A stretch of DNA of 64,000 nucleotides from Amaurobius ferox (GCA_951213105.1 OX578145.1:8329191-8393190); one strand, 5' to 3'. Shown: positions 1-12,904, numbered from the stretch's first letter. The notes: generated from the letters alone by a model not told the origin. Numbers and translations are program-made.

Positions 1-66
1 ATCTACCCCCTTCGTTCCCTGAAATAAGAGGGAACAAAATTCTACCTTCTTTCAAACCGGTCTTTT

Positions 67-199
67 CCCCACTTGGACACAGGGCTCCAATAGATATAAT
101 AACCTTGGGCTCAAACAGCCCTGTTACAGAATACTATATTTGTTCTGCATATCAGTTACTATATATACATTAGTCTGTGAGCCCTGTGTCCAAGTGGGG
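67..199. repeat. Inverted repeat, 21-bp perfect arms
   Basis: Positions 67-87 and 179-199 are exact reverse complements (core CTTGGACACAGGGCTC), separated by 91 bases. It could be the ends of a small fold-back or MITE-like element. No target duplication was identified. Confidence 0.75.
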
Positions 200-1390
200 T
201 ACTTCTACAGGACAGCCCTTTCTTGGGCATGGGAACGGTGACGCGAGCAAAATGCAGTCATAATACCGGTTTAAAAATGGGCATAAGAACGGGGCTTGGT
301 GTCCTTTATCATCCCACTCTATTCGCTCTTTCATGGTGTTGCATTTTCTGTGTCGGGTAGTGTATAACAATAAAATATTTTCAGCTCTCAATAAAATTTT
401 CGAGGAAAAACGCCGTTTTGTTCTGGGCACCACAAACACCCCAGCTCGCTCTGTGTACCCATGTTTCTTGGGCCCTTAAGCGTCGCTTAATAGTAGTTAC
501 GCTACTGGTCGTATCTCAAGCGTGAATACGTGAAGGTGAGTAAAAACGGATGCGTGAATGAAAAGGTGAAACACAGAAAATGCAAGAAAAAAATGGGATG
601 AGTTAGCCTGCACTAATGAGTCTGAAAAAGGTAAGAAAAGGCTCGAGAGAGGCCTATTTTCCAAAATTTTGAGGACTTCTGCGAATATGAGGCTCTAAGC
701 GGTCGCTTGCAGTGTTTCTTTCGGGACTTTTTGGGCTAGTTTTCTATTTTCCCTATATAAATTGATCACATAAACAGAAACTAGGTTAACGTGAAATGGA
801 ATCCTTGAAAGAAAGACTGGTCGCTTGTCCCACGGGACGCCCATGGTTTCCCATCAAGTAGTTAGTAGACTCATTCGTCGCAGATTCGCCAAGAAAAACC
901 AGGACAGAATAAAAACTGTACAATTCCCTTTTAAAATGAACGTGCCCGTCATTTTTTATATTTTCAATCTGTTGCACTTCTTACGTTAATCGGTGAGTTC
1001 ACGGTGCAACAGGCTTCCTGTTATTTGTGAGCTAGCTCACAGATTGTCTTTCAAAGAACCCTAACGGGGAGCAAAATCTGATGTGGACAGTACATGACTT
1101 TCCCTGCAGACTCAAATGCATTTTCTCTTTATTGCAATAACACTTCATTAAATTGGGTTTGATGGCATTAAATAACACGCATAATTATTAAAATGACACT
1201 GAATGGAGACTTTTAATTCAGCTTTCGTTTTCATTGGGTAACTGGACTTATTCTAAAAGCCGGCGTAGCAAAAATGTAAAAAAACTAAAATATCTCAAGA
1301 ATGGCTAGTCCTAGTGTAATGGGGTTGGTCTTATTCTTTTGATCGTCAAAACCTACATATAAAACAAGCATGTAATGAATGCATTTGAAC
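200..1390. other. No gene recognised
   Basis: There are short open frames only, none with recognisable motifs or splice structure. Base composition is AT-rich with a slightly more CpG-containing patch at 480-780. Nothing can be supported here. Confidence 0.6.
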
Positions 1391-1394
1391 ATAC

Positions 1395-1935
1395 ATAGTC
1401 TTTCAGTTTAGATTTTGACAATTTTTTCGGACCATTTTGCAAAAAAAGTAGTTTCTTTTTTTTTTTCCAGATCATACCAAAATCTAATCAGCACTAGGGT
1501 AACCCACAAATGACTTATCTACCAAATTTTGTGTAATTTGGTCAATTACTTTTTCAGTTAAGAGTAGATAGTTTCAGTAGATACAGGCAATTTTTGCGGG
1601 TCATTTCGCAAAAAAAAAAAAAAAAAAAAAAAAAGCAGCAAGTTCTTTTATACCGAATTGTACCAAAATCTAATCAGCACTAGGATCATCCACAAGGCAC
1701 TTACCTACCAAATTTTATGAAATTCGGTCTATTACTTTTTGAGGTAGAGTGGATACATACATTGCACAGACAGACAGACAGACACACACACACACACACA
1801 CGTCACGGTAAAAATAGTTTTTTCGTATTCTAGAAGAAATTCCAAAACGTGTAGATCCGTCGAAAATTCAAGTTGCGATTTTTGGTATGATTCCAATACT
1901 TTCCCTATACATTACCATATATTGTAGAAAAAGTA
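1395..1935. repeat. Dispersed repeat with about 170-bp internal duplication and microsatellite
   Basis: Two diverged tandem units (about 1395-1560 and 1565-1745) share the strings ACCAAAATCTAATCAGCACT and CTACCAAATTTT. Poly-A runs (25 A at 1610-1634) lie inside the second. A GACA/CA microsatellite follows at 1764-1801. The end (about 1840-1915) contains, in reverse, the TATAGGGAAAGTA motif that also begins the repeat at 41065, so both are copies of one dispersed family. Confidence 0.6.
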
Positions 1936-2126
1936 AAAAAAAAGGGGGGGGGGAGCTGAACTGATTGAGACGTTCTTTTCTCGGTCAGTATCTATCAAGC
2001 AGCTGTTTTTGACCCCAGTACTATAGTGCCTAGAATATACTATTTTTAAGCCAGTAATACATTTCAAATTGGCTGACAAAACTTGAAGTAGAACTAGTGG
2101 AGATTCAAAGAGAAGAAGAGCAAAAG

Positions 2127-3428
2127 AACAAGAAAGATCAATCATGCTTAAAGCATTGATTATGAAACACTTTCCAACTTCAATGCCATTTTATTTAAAC
2201 GAGTCTAAAATGCAATACATTCCTCGGTAATATTTTGAAACGTATCACAATACTGCATTAATTTATTATATTTGAAAACTTAAACCTTCATCGAAAAAAA
2301 TGAACTTCATTCAAATGACGGCATTGAAATATAAATTGCCTGGTTTAAACATCTCTAAAATGTTATACATTCCTCGGTAATAGTTTTAGAATTATCATAA
2401 TACTACGATAATTTATTATATTTGAAAACTTCATCGAAAACAACTGAATTCAAATGACGTCGTAGAAAAAATAACACGCCTGGATCTCTCTATAAAAACA
2501 GGATTTCATTCATAACTTTTTCCCATTCATTTCATTCATCACAATACTATAATAATGTATTTTATTTAAACATTTTGTTTAAGACCATGGAGCTACAAAA
2601 AAATTAAACTCTATGCTTGAAACTTCATCGAAAAAAATCGTCCTTCTCTTTATGAAATCAATTAATATTTCATTCATATCAGCCATGCAGGCTCCATGGA
2701 CTAAATTATTTTGTGTTAAAAAAATACAGGAATTCTAATACAACTCATTCTATATATTTTGCTGTTTACATTTTACATAGGTGAAAAATAGGCTTAGTTG
2801 TAGAAATAATCAAATTTAGATGAGCATTTAAACTCAAATATATTGTCATTGCGTTGTTTCAGTATGTAGATGCACAGAATTTAAGCAAAAATAAAGTAGT
2901 TTTAGGACGGATACAACACTCAATATGAATTAAAAAGAACTTAAAAAAATCACGATTTTGAAACAAGATGGATGCCATATATCATTTTGAAGTGGGTCAT
3001 GTGATCGTTTCATATCATGGTCACGTGATCGTTTCATATAAGAGGTGTAATTATTATTTTAATTTTTATTTAAAAAACTACTGAATATATTTCGCTGAAT
3101 TTTTTTTTATATATTTTATGGAACAATTTGAACATTACCTAACATTTTCGAAGCAATTTGTGAATTTTACATCCGCTTAAAAAATGTTTGAAAAATTAGG
3201 TCCCATAGGGCTCAATGTATTTCATTTTTTCGACCCGGGTTCAATCCAAAACTAATTGGGTGATATTATTCATTTATATTCCCATAGGTTCTACAGACTC
3301 TCTGAACAACATACTAAAATTTCATTTTGATTAAGTCATTTTTACGGCAGTTATCGTGCTAACGGACAGACAGACAGACAGAATGAACAAAGTCATAAAC
3401 ACTTTTCAACTTTGTTGTAAAGTGTTAA
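2127..3428 (+). mobile_element. Repeat family A, copy 1 (about 1.3 kb, non-coding)
   Basis: First of five copies in the window. It starts AACAAGAAAGATCAATCATG and ends TTGTAAAGTGTTAA. Both ends can fold: near the start ATCAATCATGCTTAAAGCAT is followed by TGAT, and at the end AACACTTT pairs with AAAGTGTT. AACACTTTCCAAC near the start is the near-inverse of the right end GTTGTAAAGTGTT, a subterminal inverted repeat. Three diverged units of about 145 bp (each with TACATTCCTCGGTAAT or TTCATCGAAAA) occupy the first half. GGTCACGTGATCGTTTCATA motifs and a GACA run before the end are conserved between copies. No coding capacity is visible, so it is probably non-autonomous; its class is unresolved. 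Confidence 0.8.
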
Positions 3429-4574
3429 AAATAGGAGAAATAGAAGAAAATATTAAACATTTCAGAATTTTTTCACTTCTGAAACATCTCAATAATCTAA
3501 ATACGTCCAAAATTGCTGCTAAAATTTTATACAACAAATCTCCATAGCTGTAGAAGGCTGTTTTTGCCTTCGAAACTAGTTAAACCGCTAGTATATTATA
3601 GTTATACAAATATTTTCTATAAAAACCCTTCCCATCTCGATCATTCTAACCCATTACCGACCTTCTCCTAGAAGAAAATTCTGTAGTAGAATGCTAAGAC
3701 TTTCAATTGTGCGTAGAATATATTTTAATTTAAGGCAAGGAGTTAGTTGTGCAGTAAAAAGGAAAGGCATTTTATCCAAACAGCACGGGAATGTGTCTCC
3801 AACATTTCCAAAAATAAAAATACATTTCATAATCACTGTGTATGAAGAGTCCGGCATGGGCGGCAGGTATCAACTATCTGCTCAGCTAAAGAAACTGTGT
3901 AGACGGCGAACGTCTTCGATATTTAGAACCCATTGAATTATTTAAACTAACTCGAAACGAGTCGATGGAGCTCAACGAAACGACGCCCAGTCTGCATAGT
4001 ATTGAAATATAGAAGGGAAATAAGATGCATGCCATTTAGAAAAGGTTGACGTATTGTGGCTCATTATTTACAATATTCTGAAAGATAATTTTGACAGAAA
4101 TTGTGACGTAGAATTTGACAACGCACGTTTCATACGTTTTATTTAAATATCCCGCCCCAGAAATCATTCTTGGCGATTTCGCTCTCAATAAGTCCCGTTA
4201 TTTTTCCAAGTTCCTTTAATCGATTCAGGGCCGCAGCCAGAAACGCAATCTAAGAGGCGCTGAAGTGAAGTACAAGGGGGGCTCTGCAGCACTGAAGGAG
4301 GGACTCGCTAGGGGAAAAAATTGGAAGTGGAAGAAAATGCACTAAAATATTAAATTTTAGTCTTTAAGTAAATCGCTGTATTAAACATATATTTTAATTA
4401 TAACTAAATACAGTATATCGCAAAATATTAACTCTGTAACTACTCATCATAGGTAATACACAACTCTATCTAACTAAGTTCTAAAGTAATGCTTAATCAG
4501 TTGATAATGCATAACCCTAGATAGTCTAATTATGAAACTCTAATTTTTGAAACCTTGTTGAATATTTTAAAATT

Positions 4575-5139
4575 CTTCTTCTTCTTCAGTGGCCTGACAG
4601 CCCAGGATGGGCCCTTGCCTTCCGCAGTATAGAACTCCAGGCTCCCCTATCCCTGGCCAAAGACTTCCAGTTCAAAACTTTTAAAATTTTAAAGTCCTTT
4701 TCCACACAGTCGAGCCACCGGCCGACTAATCGGTTGCTCATGTCCTTGCTGACGAGCCGGTCGGTCTGGGTCTTCAACACAGTCGAGCCATCTGAGTTTA
4801 GGTCTTCCTCTTTTACGGGTGCCGAATGGTCTGGCAGAGAAGATCTTTTTTGTTGTACGGCTTTCGGCCATCCTGCACAGGTGACCCACCCATTTAATTC
4901 TCTGAATCGTGATGTAATTGACTATATCTGGTTCTTTAAAAGACTTATAAAGTTCTGAGTTAGTTCTTCTTCTCCAGATGTTGTTACAATTTAAGCCACC
5001 AAAAATACCTCTCAAGATTTTTCTCTCAAAAACAGAAATGATGCCTTTAACTTTTTCTGTCATTGCCCAAGTCTCAGCAGAGTAGGTAAGAATGGGTCTG
5101 ATTAAACTTTTGTAGATTATAATCTTCGTTTTTCTGCTG
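4575..5139 (-). pseudogene. RTE-type LINE, 5'-truncated C-terminus of the reverse transcriptase polyprotein
   Basis: The minus strand encodes the C-terminal region typical of RTE-clade retrotransposons: KTKIIIYKSLIRPILTYSAE, then FERKILRGIFG, RRRTNSELY, RIKWVGHLCRM and RGRPKLRWLDCVE. After a nested insertion it continues in another frame as KDFKILKVLNW to the stop at HPGLSGH. This lies downstream of the polymerase active site, so the fragment is dead. A (GAA)n-like tail follows the stop, as usual for RTE elements. ATTTTAAAATT flanks both sides (4564-4574 and 5140-5150), which fits a target-site duplication and fixes the boundaries. The nested insertion (60 bases plus duplication, 4718-4790) shifts the frame. 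Confidence 0.85.
4718..4777 (+). mobile_element. 60-bp mini-retroposon, copy 1
   Basis: The insert begins CCGGCCGACTAATCGG and ends GGTCTGGGTCTTCAA. It is flanked by the 13-bp direct repeat CACAGTCGAGCCA (4705-4717 and 4778-4790). It interrupts the RTE reading frame, so the empty site is known. The same 60 bases occur at 27678-27737 with a different duplication. The last 20 bases resemble the 3' tail of the tRNA-derived SINE at 27751. Confidence 0.85.
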
Positions 5140-5150
5140 ATTTTAAAATT

Positions 5151-6009
5151 AAATATGTAAAAAAAAAATGTAGGATCATCCATATAACCAAAGATTCAAC
5201 CACTAAAAATTTTTTACTTCTGTACTATACGAAACGAAGCCATTTACAAAAAAATTTCTGAAATAGCAGTTTTTCGTGTAAAATTCGGATGACATGTTGT
5301 ATGACATTTCATACTACTAGGGTGGGGCTGAGTATACCTCTTGGGGGGGGGGGGGGGCTCTCTGACTCCAGCCCTGTATCGACTCCAACATTTTTAGAGT
5401 TGAATTCCTTCGTTTTTCAGACACTTCAATACCTGGTTATTTATTTGGTCGTTTCAACCACGTCGCTCGCTTCGATTTCGGAGATAAAATCGCGCATATC
5501 AAAACGATTCCACCCGTCGCATGATAGCTTTATCTGATGCGGGTTACAGAACGTGTAAGGGTGGGTCGTTTGCAAACATTCGTTTAAAAAGGTTTTATCT
5601 CAGCCTCTTCCTCACTTAGCTCGAAAGAATCGCTTGAAACTGGACGAGTCAAAATAGGCCCAGAACAGGACTTTACCTACTGATAAGGAATTTCGAAAGT
5701 GTGAGGAAAACAATAAGACCCCATATTAGAGCTTTCCTATAACACGATCTCGCTGACTCCCCATGGTCTAATTATTGTACCGCAGTAAAGATACCCAATT
5801 TTATATAAATCGCTCAATTCTTTCGAGAGATCCTTCTGAGTGTATGTGCAGTCTGTTGCGGGAAATCTCAGCATCATACAGCCATGAAATTGAGTACAGA
5901 GGCACTTCGGATCCGGGACGCTGCGCCTCGGCAAGATTTTTTTTTCCCGTTGGGTTTTTTATAAGCGGGCGTCATCGAAATATAAATCGTCCGGCTCTTT
6001 ATGTAAAAG
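5151..6009. other. No gene recognised
   Basis: Non-coding. It holds a 15-base G run at 5343-5357 and a moderately CpG-containing stretch (5440-5560). No element ends, motifs or exons were recognised. Confidence 0.5.
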
Positions 6010-6757
6010 CAGTGAATATTTCATTTATACATTTTTATTCCAGATTCCAGAGTTAAATAATTTTGCGTGAAAAAAAAATCAGCAATTCTTATATAACTCA
6101 TCTTACAATCACTTGTTTACATTCTGCATCCATTAAAATTAGGTTTCGTTGTAAAAATAATCAAAGTTGGATAATCATTTAAACTCAAAAATAGTGTCAT
6201 TGCGTTGGTGCAGAATATAGGTGCACAGAAAATACAGAAAAATAAAGCGATTTAGGACGGATGCACACTCAATATAAATTTAAAAATCACGATTTTCACT
6301 CAGGGAAAAAAAGATGGATGCCCTATTTTATTTTGAAGTGGGTCACGTGATCTCTTCGTATAATATGGGTGTCATTATTATTTTAATTTTTATTTAAAAA
6401 ACTACCAAACATATTTCGCTGAATTTTTAAATTTTTTTATATATTTTATGGGATAATTTGAATATTTTCTAAAACTTTTAAAGCAATTTGTAAATTTTAA
6501 CATCGCTTAAAAAATATTTGAAAAATTGGGTCCCATAGGGTACAATGTACTTCATTTTTTTCAACTCGGGTTCAATTCAAAACTAATTGCGTAATATTAT
6601 TCATTTACATTCCCATATGTCCTACAGACCATCTTAACAACATACTAAAATTTCATTTTGATAAAGTCATTTTTACGGCAGTTATCGGTGCGAACGGGCA
6701 GACAAACAGAATGACCAAAGTCATAAACACTTTTCAACTATGTTGTAAAGTGTTAAA
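6010..6757 (+). mobile_element. Repeat family A, copy 2 (3' half)
   Basis: Homology to copy 1 starts in the middle of the element and continues to the common end TGTTGTAAAGTGTTAA. It contains one GGTCACGTGATC motif and the CGGCAGTTATCG block. The missing left half could mean 5' truncation or deletion. Confidence 0.75.
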
Positions 6758-7155
6758 AATGCCCCTTTTCTCTATCCGAGGGATCGGGTTGAAAGGCTGA
6801 ACTTTTATTTGCATAAGTAAGAAAGCGCGAGTTGAAATGAAATGAGTATAAATGTAGAATAGGACGCAGAGGAACTACATGCAGCAGTGTATATTTAGCA
6901 CAGCGCAGTCGTCGCTCTTTCGGGGCGGTAAACAGAACCTTTGCCAGCAAGAAAAGCCACGACGCCAAACTGAACAACGCTCCGGATAGGAGGAGTCCAT
7001 TTTAAAAAAGATTATGATGGGTCATTTACAGACACAATCACAAAATTCATCATTTCAAACACGGGTCGGGCTCTTAATATTCCAAACGTACCACAAACGT
7101 ATCTCACTTAATTTCGAAATGTGAATCAACTCCTTACACATAATAAACAATATGT

Positions 7156-7186
<31 letters not shown>

Positions 7187-10100
7187 GGTTCTAACCTTTA
7201 GTCGAAAATATTTGAATTGAAATGTAGAATACCAGTACACATGTGAAAAACCGCTGCAGCTGATATAATAAAACGTGCTTAAGGGGTGCGTACCCCCCCC
7301 CCCAGTTTTGCCCTATGAGTTTAGCTTATGCACATAACTTATCAACACAGTGCTGTCTCACTGGATGGGCCGGACCCTCAAATTGATATTCATTCAATTT
7401 TATTAGAGGTTGCAATCCCATTCTTAAATCGCAATTATTTTTCCCTTTTAATACATTTCTAACTCGATAAAAGAGAAAAAATATTACACTTCCGAACAAA
7501 ATGTTGTTTTTCTGTAGGGGACCAACGTTGTGGGGAACAGATGCTAGGCAGTTTTTAATATCTTTAGTTTAAAATTTTCTATAGGACGTCTTAAAATCTT
7601 AACATCGGAAAAAAATTGGACAGCCCCCCCCCCCCCCCCAAAATCCAAACATTTTAAGAGCCAAGTATTCCGATTAGTAATTCACAAAAAATTACGGGAT
7701 ATAAATCCAATAAATTGCTGAATAAAAGAAGCGGTGATTAGAGATTATTAAGAACTTCTCAGGAAGAGTACTAGATGGTATCAGTCCACGTTGGGCTAAA
7801 AGTACCGAGCAATAACTACCCCTTTTTTTATTTCATTATTTTTAAATTTTCGAAATAGTGCAGAATATATCTACTAACATAATATTTTCTGTTTATTGTT
7901 ATGATTTTTATCATATATTTATATATGTACGAAAAGAGAAAAATTAGATATTTACAATTCTAGCCCCAACCAAATTTTGGCCTTGGGGCGCTGCTTCTGT
8001 TAAGACTGTCCTGGATCAACAGCCTAAATATAAAACGTTTGTAGGATATTAACATAGAATAATCCCATAAGTTAACAAAAATAGCATATGTAAAGAAATT
8101 AGCAAATTTGCTAAGTTTTGCGCACAAATTTTTTCCAAAAGGATATCCGATTAAAAAATGCTCGCTATTAAATCTGAACGCAAATTATTTATATATATAT
8201 ATAATACCCATATAGGATACTGATGTAGCACTAAAAAGCTTCTCTATTTTGTACAGAAACTACGACCTACAAAAATGGCGAGGCTTGGAGTAAAACGCAA
8301 GGACTTTGTTCAGAATTTAATTACTGGAGAAAAATAAAAAGTCATATTCTGTAAGGGGTACGTCCGTTCCAAAAGATTAGGATGCATATTACTCTCAACA
8401 ACAATAGTAATAATGAAAAAAAAATTACAATTTTTAAACAATGTTGGTGCTTTGTGAAGACTTTACCACAGTGCTGGTGCCCCCGAACGATAACCGCGTA
8501 ACCCAAACCTTTACCGGCAACGAACGGTATAGGTATTGCACCCATCCCATCCGCCTAGTTTCACAATTACAAATATTCCGTTTGGGACTTCCGAGATATA
8601 CGAAATGCACCTGTAGTTGTTATCATCAGCGTCTCTTCTGGAAACATGCGCGCGAGAGAGATATTAAAATGAGGTCACCACCCAAGTTAAGTTTTGACGC
8701 CAAGAGGAAAACGCGAACGATTTTTTAACTTTTCCTTTCGAGAGCTTTTCTTTAAGAACGTGTTCAAGTTTAAAGGATAGTTGGCGAGACGGCAAAAGCA
8801 GTCGCGGATATCAGACAGGGCCGCACCGGAGCTAAAATATCAAGAGACTAGGGGGAAAGTTGAAATTTGTTTTCCGGAAACATAACCTCCCCCTCCTCAT
8901 CTACGATTAAAAATTTTTTAATTATGCCGGGGCTACTGCTTCGGTAATGGTTGCAGCAGTCCGGGTTGGTTAATGGGTCTACTGACTTAAACCGCACAAT
9001 ATAGAGTGAGAAAACAACCCCTACCACCAGAGATTACCGTATTTTTTTTTTTTTTTTTTTTTTTTTTTCTATATAGTCCGGGGTTAGTATTTTATCTCAA
9101 CCAGAACTCAACAAAAATTTCTAAAGTGTTTCTAAATTTTTTAAAAAACATATAATCCAGTTTTCGTTTAGGTACCCATCATGACTTTTTAATCTATATT
9201 TCTAAATTTCATAGGTTTTGAGTTAAATTTACGACGCATACACGGCCATACATAGGGGGGGGGGGGGCAGACACCACACAAATGTAGGGGGGTGCGGAGC
9301 TCCAATAATTTTTTAAAGGCAGGAATTTATTTATTTATTACTCAGGCCGCCCAGCTCACCCAGCAGTTGCAAGGGAAGTTCGGCAAAAATAATACACATA
9401 GACAATCAATATACATAGAATCGTTCAATCCCGAATAACAGCAAACCAGCCAATAGTTTTAAATTATTAATAGCTTATTGTTTATCACCCCTCTAAAAGC
9501 GCAGTGTCAGTATATCAGAGCACCCAATGCAACACCGAGGGCTGAAAAAAATTTATGTATGTTAATTCAATCCTGCTGAATCCAAATTTGAAATCAGTTT
9601 TTCAAATGAACCCTTGAATCTGGAGAAATAGCCTCTCAAAGTTTGGCAGTTTTTATGTTTATAATCTGAGGCCGAAGGGGTTGCTACAGCATAATGCAAT
9701 TGCATGAGATTTTAATGCCGGAATCATGAAATTTTAATGCCGGAAGAAATAGGAAAACTGTATTCAGTTCATGGAGTTGAGACCACCTCCAAGATTCAGC
9801 TGAATAGGAAGGTTAATATTGAGAGGTCATCCCAATTTAAAAACTCGGAATATAAATATTTAAACCATGGAGTTAGATAGGCTTACTTCCTGCTTTATCT
9901 TAAAATTCACGTTTCAAACAATGTAATTAATAGGTACTTCTGATGCATAGATTGGTTGGAGCCGAATTGTATGGTCCATAAAGTTAGATAGAATTGGCCC
10001 CTTTTCTTCCATGGTATGACCAAAAATTAAAAACTTAGGATAAAAAATAATTATTATTAAATTTGATAGATTGGTTTGTAACAAGGTTTAGGGGAGAGTA

Positions 10101-12163
10101 AATGAATTGTGTTATGTCAAGTAGAGATGCGGATTTTTTGAAAAATTTTCAAATGGAAAATTTTGAAATTATTCTTAAATATTACATTTATGCTAGAATA
10201 ATCTGTCTAGTGACTTTTAAAAGTATTTGTTCTTACATTAGGTCTAGTCATATATATATAATAAAAATAGATGAAATTCCAATGATAGATTAGTGATAAG
10301 TTGTAACTCATATAACCATAACTTAAAATATAAGATAGCTACGTATAAATATGTAAAAAATAAAGATTTCTCATCAAGGGGAAAATAAAATGCATATATC
10401 TAGTTATCAAGCTATAAATAATCAACAAATATCAATGGCGAGATTTCGAAAATTGAAAAACAGGAAATGACCAAGCATTAAAGCCAAACACGTGGAAAAG
10501 CACTAGGCTTAAAATGGAAATCATTTTGATACAAATTGTTCTTCAGGGCGTAGTATCTATTCAAAATGACAAAAAAAATGTTTGTTTCTGAAAACAGAGA
10601 AAGATAATATCTATAAACTCTGTCTGCTTGGCCTACAAGCTGAAAGATTGAAAAAATAAAATAGGAATCAAATATATTGTACCTGATAAAATTCTGCACA
10701 TGTTGTCTCTTAAAGCATTAAAAAAGGGTTTAAATTTAGAAATATATAAAAATATTCTATGCACACAAAAATTTCTAATACATATATATTGAAGTCAGCA
10801 GTTGTAATTTAATATTTTTATTGAGCACTTATGCTAAAATAATTACACTTTATATATAACAATAGAAAAAATATTTTTGTAAATCATAAATTTAAAACAA
10901 TGCACAAAATAAATAAAATTAAAAATAAATAAAAATTACCCTTTCTGAATAAATTATTAAATATATAACTTTCATATACTTTCTTTAAGGACAGATAAGA
11001 TAGTTTTATTCTCACAAGCAGTAGTTTTATTTATTGTGGTATAAAATTATTATAAGAAAAAATAAAACTGTTTATAATTTAAAAATAAAGTATTAAATAT
11101 TATATTAAAATTGTTTAAAAAATGCACCCTGCTGACCAGATTTGGTAAAAAAAGGGGGGTTGGTTTTTTTAATCGAAATCCATGGTTTAAAAAGAAACAA
11201 AAAAAAAATGACATGGTTTAGACCAATGGGGTTTTTATCTGCTGATATTTGAAAGGGAAATCTGAAATACTCCTGTTTATGCCCTTTAGTATGTAAATTA
11301 GCCCAGCATGAGCCCCGAATCTACCATTTTCTTGAATGACTACTACAATTAAGTAATTAATAATAATAAAGAGAAAAATATATTGTTTAGTTTATTAAAG
11401 GTATAAGAAATACATTATTAAATATATAAAAATATTAAAAAAGTACTTATTAAACTCTTTTTTTAAATAATTCCTATACATATTAAAAATTGTTTAAAAA
11501 CTACCTGTTTAAAATTAAATGGGTTAACCATGAGATAAAGGAAACAATTTAGTATATTTAGTGCTATTACAGTATTTTCCTTCAGCTGAATCACTTGCAA
11601 AAATATTCCATAATTATTATATTTTCAAAAATTTTACAAATTAATTTCTGAAAAAATAGGCTTTTAAAAATAAAATATTACCTGCTGTTTTACCAAAATA
11701 AGTAAAATGTCACTTGTAACCTTCCAGTTCCTTTCTACCTTTTTTCTCCAAAATAAAGCATTTATTTCTTTTCCCCTCAAAATTAGAAAACTAAATAATC
11801 AAAGACTTCTTGTAACGTTATCTGCTTTTCAAAAAGTAGTGTGGAAAGAGAATTAAATTTCATATATATATATATATTTTTCATTTTTTGATGCCTGTAG
11901 TCTGAGTTTAAGCATTTATAGTAATGTACTATTGCTTAATCTGAAACAGGCATTTGTTTGGGTTAATTAGAATTAAATACTCAGACCTGAAGATGAATTT
12001 AATTCTAATTAATCATCGAATTTGGGAAGGTTCTGTTCTTTTCTCTTATCGGCATTATGGCCGTGAATTTGCTTCTATGGTGATGTTAATATTACTTGAA
12101 TTGTAATTTTTTTTTTTTTTTTACATAATTCTTATTATTACATTTCAAATATATATATATATA
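6758..12163. other. Long stretch without a recognisable gene
   Basis: AT-rich, increasingly so after 9.3 kb. It holds a GT microsatellite running into about 18 G (7153-7188), C runs at 7293-7303 and 7624-7639, a T27 run at 9042-9068 and a G run at 9255-9267. A sequence starting CAGGGCCGCACCGG near 8817 could be a hAT-type terminus, but no partner end was found. Open frames here (for example 8441-8728 plus) have no motif that can be named. Confidence 0.55.
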
Positions 12164-12165
12164 TA

Positions 12166-12900
12166 CACTGCTGGACAATTGATAAAGACGGATAACACTA
12201 TCACCCATAGCAACCACAAAATGAAAGGAAGCAAAATGTGGAAAATTAGAATAAGTGCAGGATACAGTAAGAAGAGGTGTGCGTATGCAAATTTTTCATT
12301 TCCATGCCTGTTCGTCATGTGATAGCGCTGATAAGAGATTTAAAGGATTTGACGCATGTGGACATGTCATCGAACACTCGCTGTTCATGATTGTCTAGTC
12401 AGCTAGGGTATTTAATACTTCATATGGCCAGCAGGCTCTCCAGATCTAAAGCACATTGAAAATATTTCAGATGCTTTGGGGAGACGACTTGCTGGTCGAA
12501 AATATCCTCTAACAAACAAGAACATCCACATCCGTGCACTGAAAGAGGAGTGGGATAACTTGCTTCAACAGCTACTGGATAATGTTGTGCAAAGCATGAC
12601 ACGACAAGTGGAATGTTGCAACGCACTCCAAACTGAACATATCCTGTACTGACACTTTTCTCAAAGGTGCCTGTTGTCGTTCATATGCATTTTTCCATTT
12701 CTCTGTACATAGCATCAAATGAACACCTTTTTCCTTTCAGATGTTTCAAAACCATTTATATGTTCTAGAACAATAAATGATCTTTATTCTAATCTCCGAA
12801 CAGTGTGGCAATAATATTTTATCCTGCTGGGCTTCCACCCCCGCTTAATGTTGTGCTACATTGCAATTTGTGATCCGTCCTTAGCAATTGTCCAGCAGTG
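12166..12900 (+). mobile_element. Tc1-like element, internally deleted (735 bp)
   Basis: Terminal inverted repeats begin CACTGCTGGACAATTG on both ends and stay similar for about 30 bp. TA is duplicated on each side because the element sits inside an AT microsatellite (AT runs at about 12147-12165 and 12901-12917). It contains only the last third of a transposase, so it is a non-autonomous deletion derivative of a Tc1-family transposon. Confidence 0.9.
12425..12652 (+). pseudogene. Tc1 transposase C-terminal remnant
   Basis: This open frame of 75 residues reads WPAGSPDLKHIENISDALGR, then LKEEWDNLLQQLLDNVVQSM, and ends at a stop after EHILY. It matches the C-terminal block of Tc1 transposases (WPxxSPDLNPIEHxWDxLGRR and EEWxxIPxxxxxxLxxSM), where the last Asp/Glu of the DDE triad lies shortly before or within SPDxxxIE. 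The N-terminal DNA-binding domain and first catalytic Asp are missing. The frame has no internal stop, so the deletion may be fairly recent, but it cannot encode a working enzyme. Confidence 0.88.
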
Positions 12901-12904
12901 TATA

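Noticed and set aside
8441..8728. 95-residue plus-strand open frame
   Set aside because: No recognisable domain, no splice context, and it lies among dispersed repeats. It cannot be supported as a gene.
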